Shown here: positions 5,623 through 5,811 of the stretch, one piece after another
Position numbering within the stretch: position 1 is the stretch's first letter
Layout of the letters: every line of letters starts with the position of its first letter
From: Nitrospirota bacterium
GTDB lineage: Bacteria > Nitrospirota > Nitrospiria > Nitrospirales > Nitrospiraceae
Direction: 5' to 3'
DNA: 5,811 nt
Assembly (NCBI GenBank): GCA_020028595.1
Contig: JAIBHQ010000065.1
Location: 1-5,811, forward strand
Made by a program: the position numbers and the translations under genes
The notes under the pieces: generated by a model
What the model was told of the DNA's origin: nothing
The model's input: the letters and a program-made list of their open reading frames with translations, nothing else
Databases searched by the model: none

Positions 5623-5811
5623 CTACACGTCGTAATACAGGAAAAACTCGTATGGATGCGGACGGAGCCGGAGCGGATCCACTTCACGCGTCCGCTTGTA
5701 GCCGATCCAGGCCTCGATCAGATCCTCCGTGAACACGCCGCCCTTGAGGAGGAACTGATGGTCCTTCTCCAGATTCCTGAGCGCATCGTCCAGGCTGCCC
5801 GGCATGGTCGG
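5623..5811 (-). CDS. glnA: Glutamine synthetase type I, C-terminal end only
   Basis: Last 62 codons of a gene entering from beyond the right edge; stop TAG at 5625-5623. Glutamine synthetase joins ammonia to glutamate with ATP and is the central ammonium-assimilating enzyme in the cytoplasm. The visible tail contains MPGSLDDAL, then [16 protein letters not shown], then [19 protein letters not shown], which is the highly conserved C-terminal end of bacterial GlnA. The ATP and glutamate sites and the adenylylation tyrosine lie upstream, outside the window, so adenylylation control cannot be judged. It reads in the same direction as the transporter, cyanase and Amt genes; the structured leader and terminator separate it from them. 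An ATG at 5805 is internal, not the start. Confidence 0.96.
   Translation of the reverse strand, partial: PTMPGSLDDALRNLEKDHQFLLKGGVFTEDLIEAWIGYKRTREVDPLRLRPHPYEFFLYYDV

Overview
The window is a block of nitrogen-acquisition genes, all on the minus strand, from a GC-rich bacterium. The gene set suggests a Nitrospira-type nitrite oxidiser or a close relative: glutamine synthetase, an NrtA-like Tat-exported binding protein, a nitrate/cyanate-type ABC transporter, cyanase and tandem Amt transporters. The taxon is inferred from remembered gene content, not from a search.

In the direction of transcription (right to left) the layout is: the last 62 codons of glnA (5811-5623); a leader of about 175 bases (5622-5447) rich in RNA structure; a periplasmic binding protein (5446-4124); an ABC permease (4086-3199); an ABC ATPase (3195-2326); cyanase cynS (2281-1841); a full-length ammonium transporter (1771-533); and the first 173 codons of a second, divergent ammonium transporter (519 to beyond position 1). 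Gaps between the genes after the leader are 37, 3, 44, 69 and 13 bases, so the six genes look like one operon. No plus-strand gene is supported, and no stretch over 300 bases lacks a gene.

The genes fit one job. The transporter would import cyanate (or nitrate/nitrite, which this family cannot be told apart from by eye). Cyanase would turn cyanate plus bicarbonate into ammonia and CO2. The Amt proteins would take up ammonium or recapture what leaks out, and glutamine synthetase would fix it.

The most notable non-coding feature is the leader. It contains two hairpins with six-base loops, AACGAC and AAAGGC, each with A at loop position 1 and G at position 4, followed by an intrinsic terminator whose 5' arm overlaps the 3' arm of the second hairpin. 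This is the known architecture of an ANTAR-protein antitermination target (NasR/NasT/EutV type). It predicts that transcription into the transporter-cyanase-Amt operon is gated by a nitrogen-sensing ANTAR regulator encoded outside the window.
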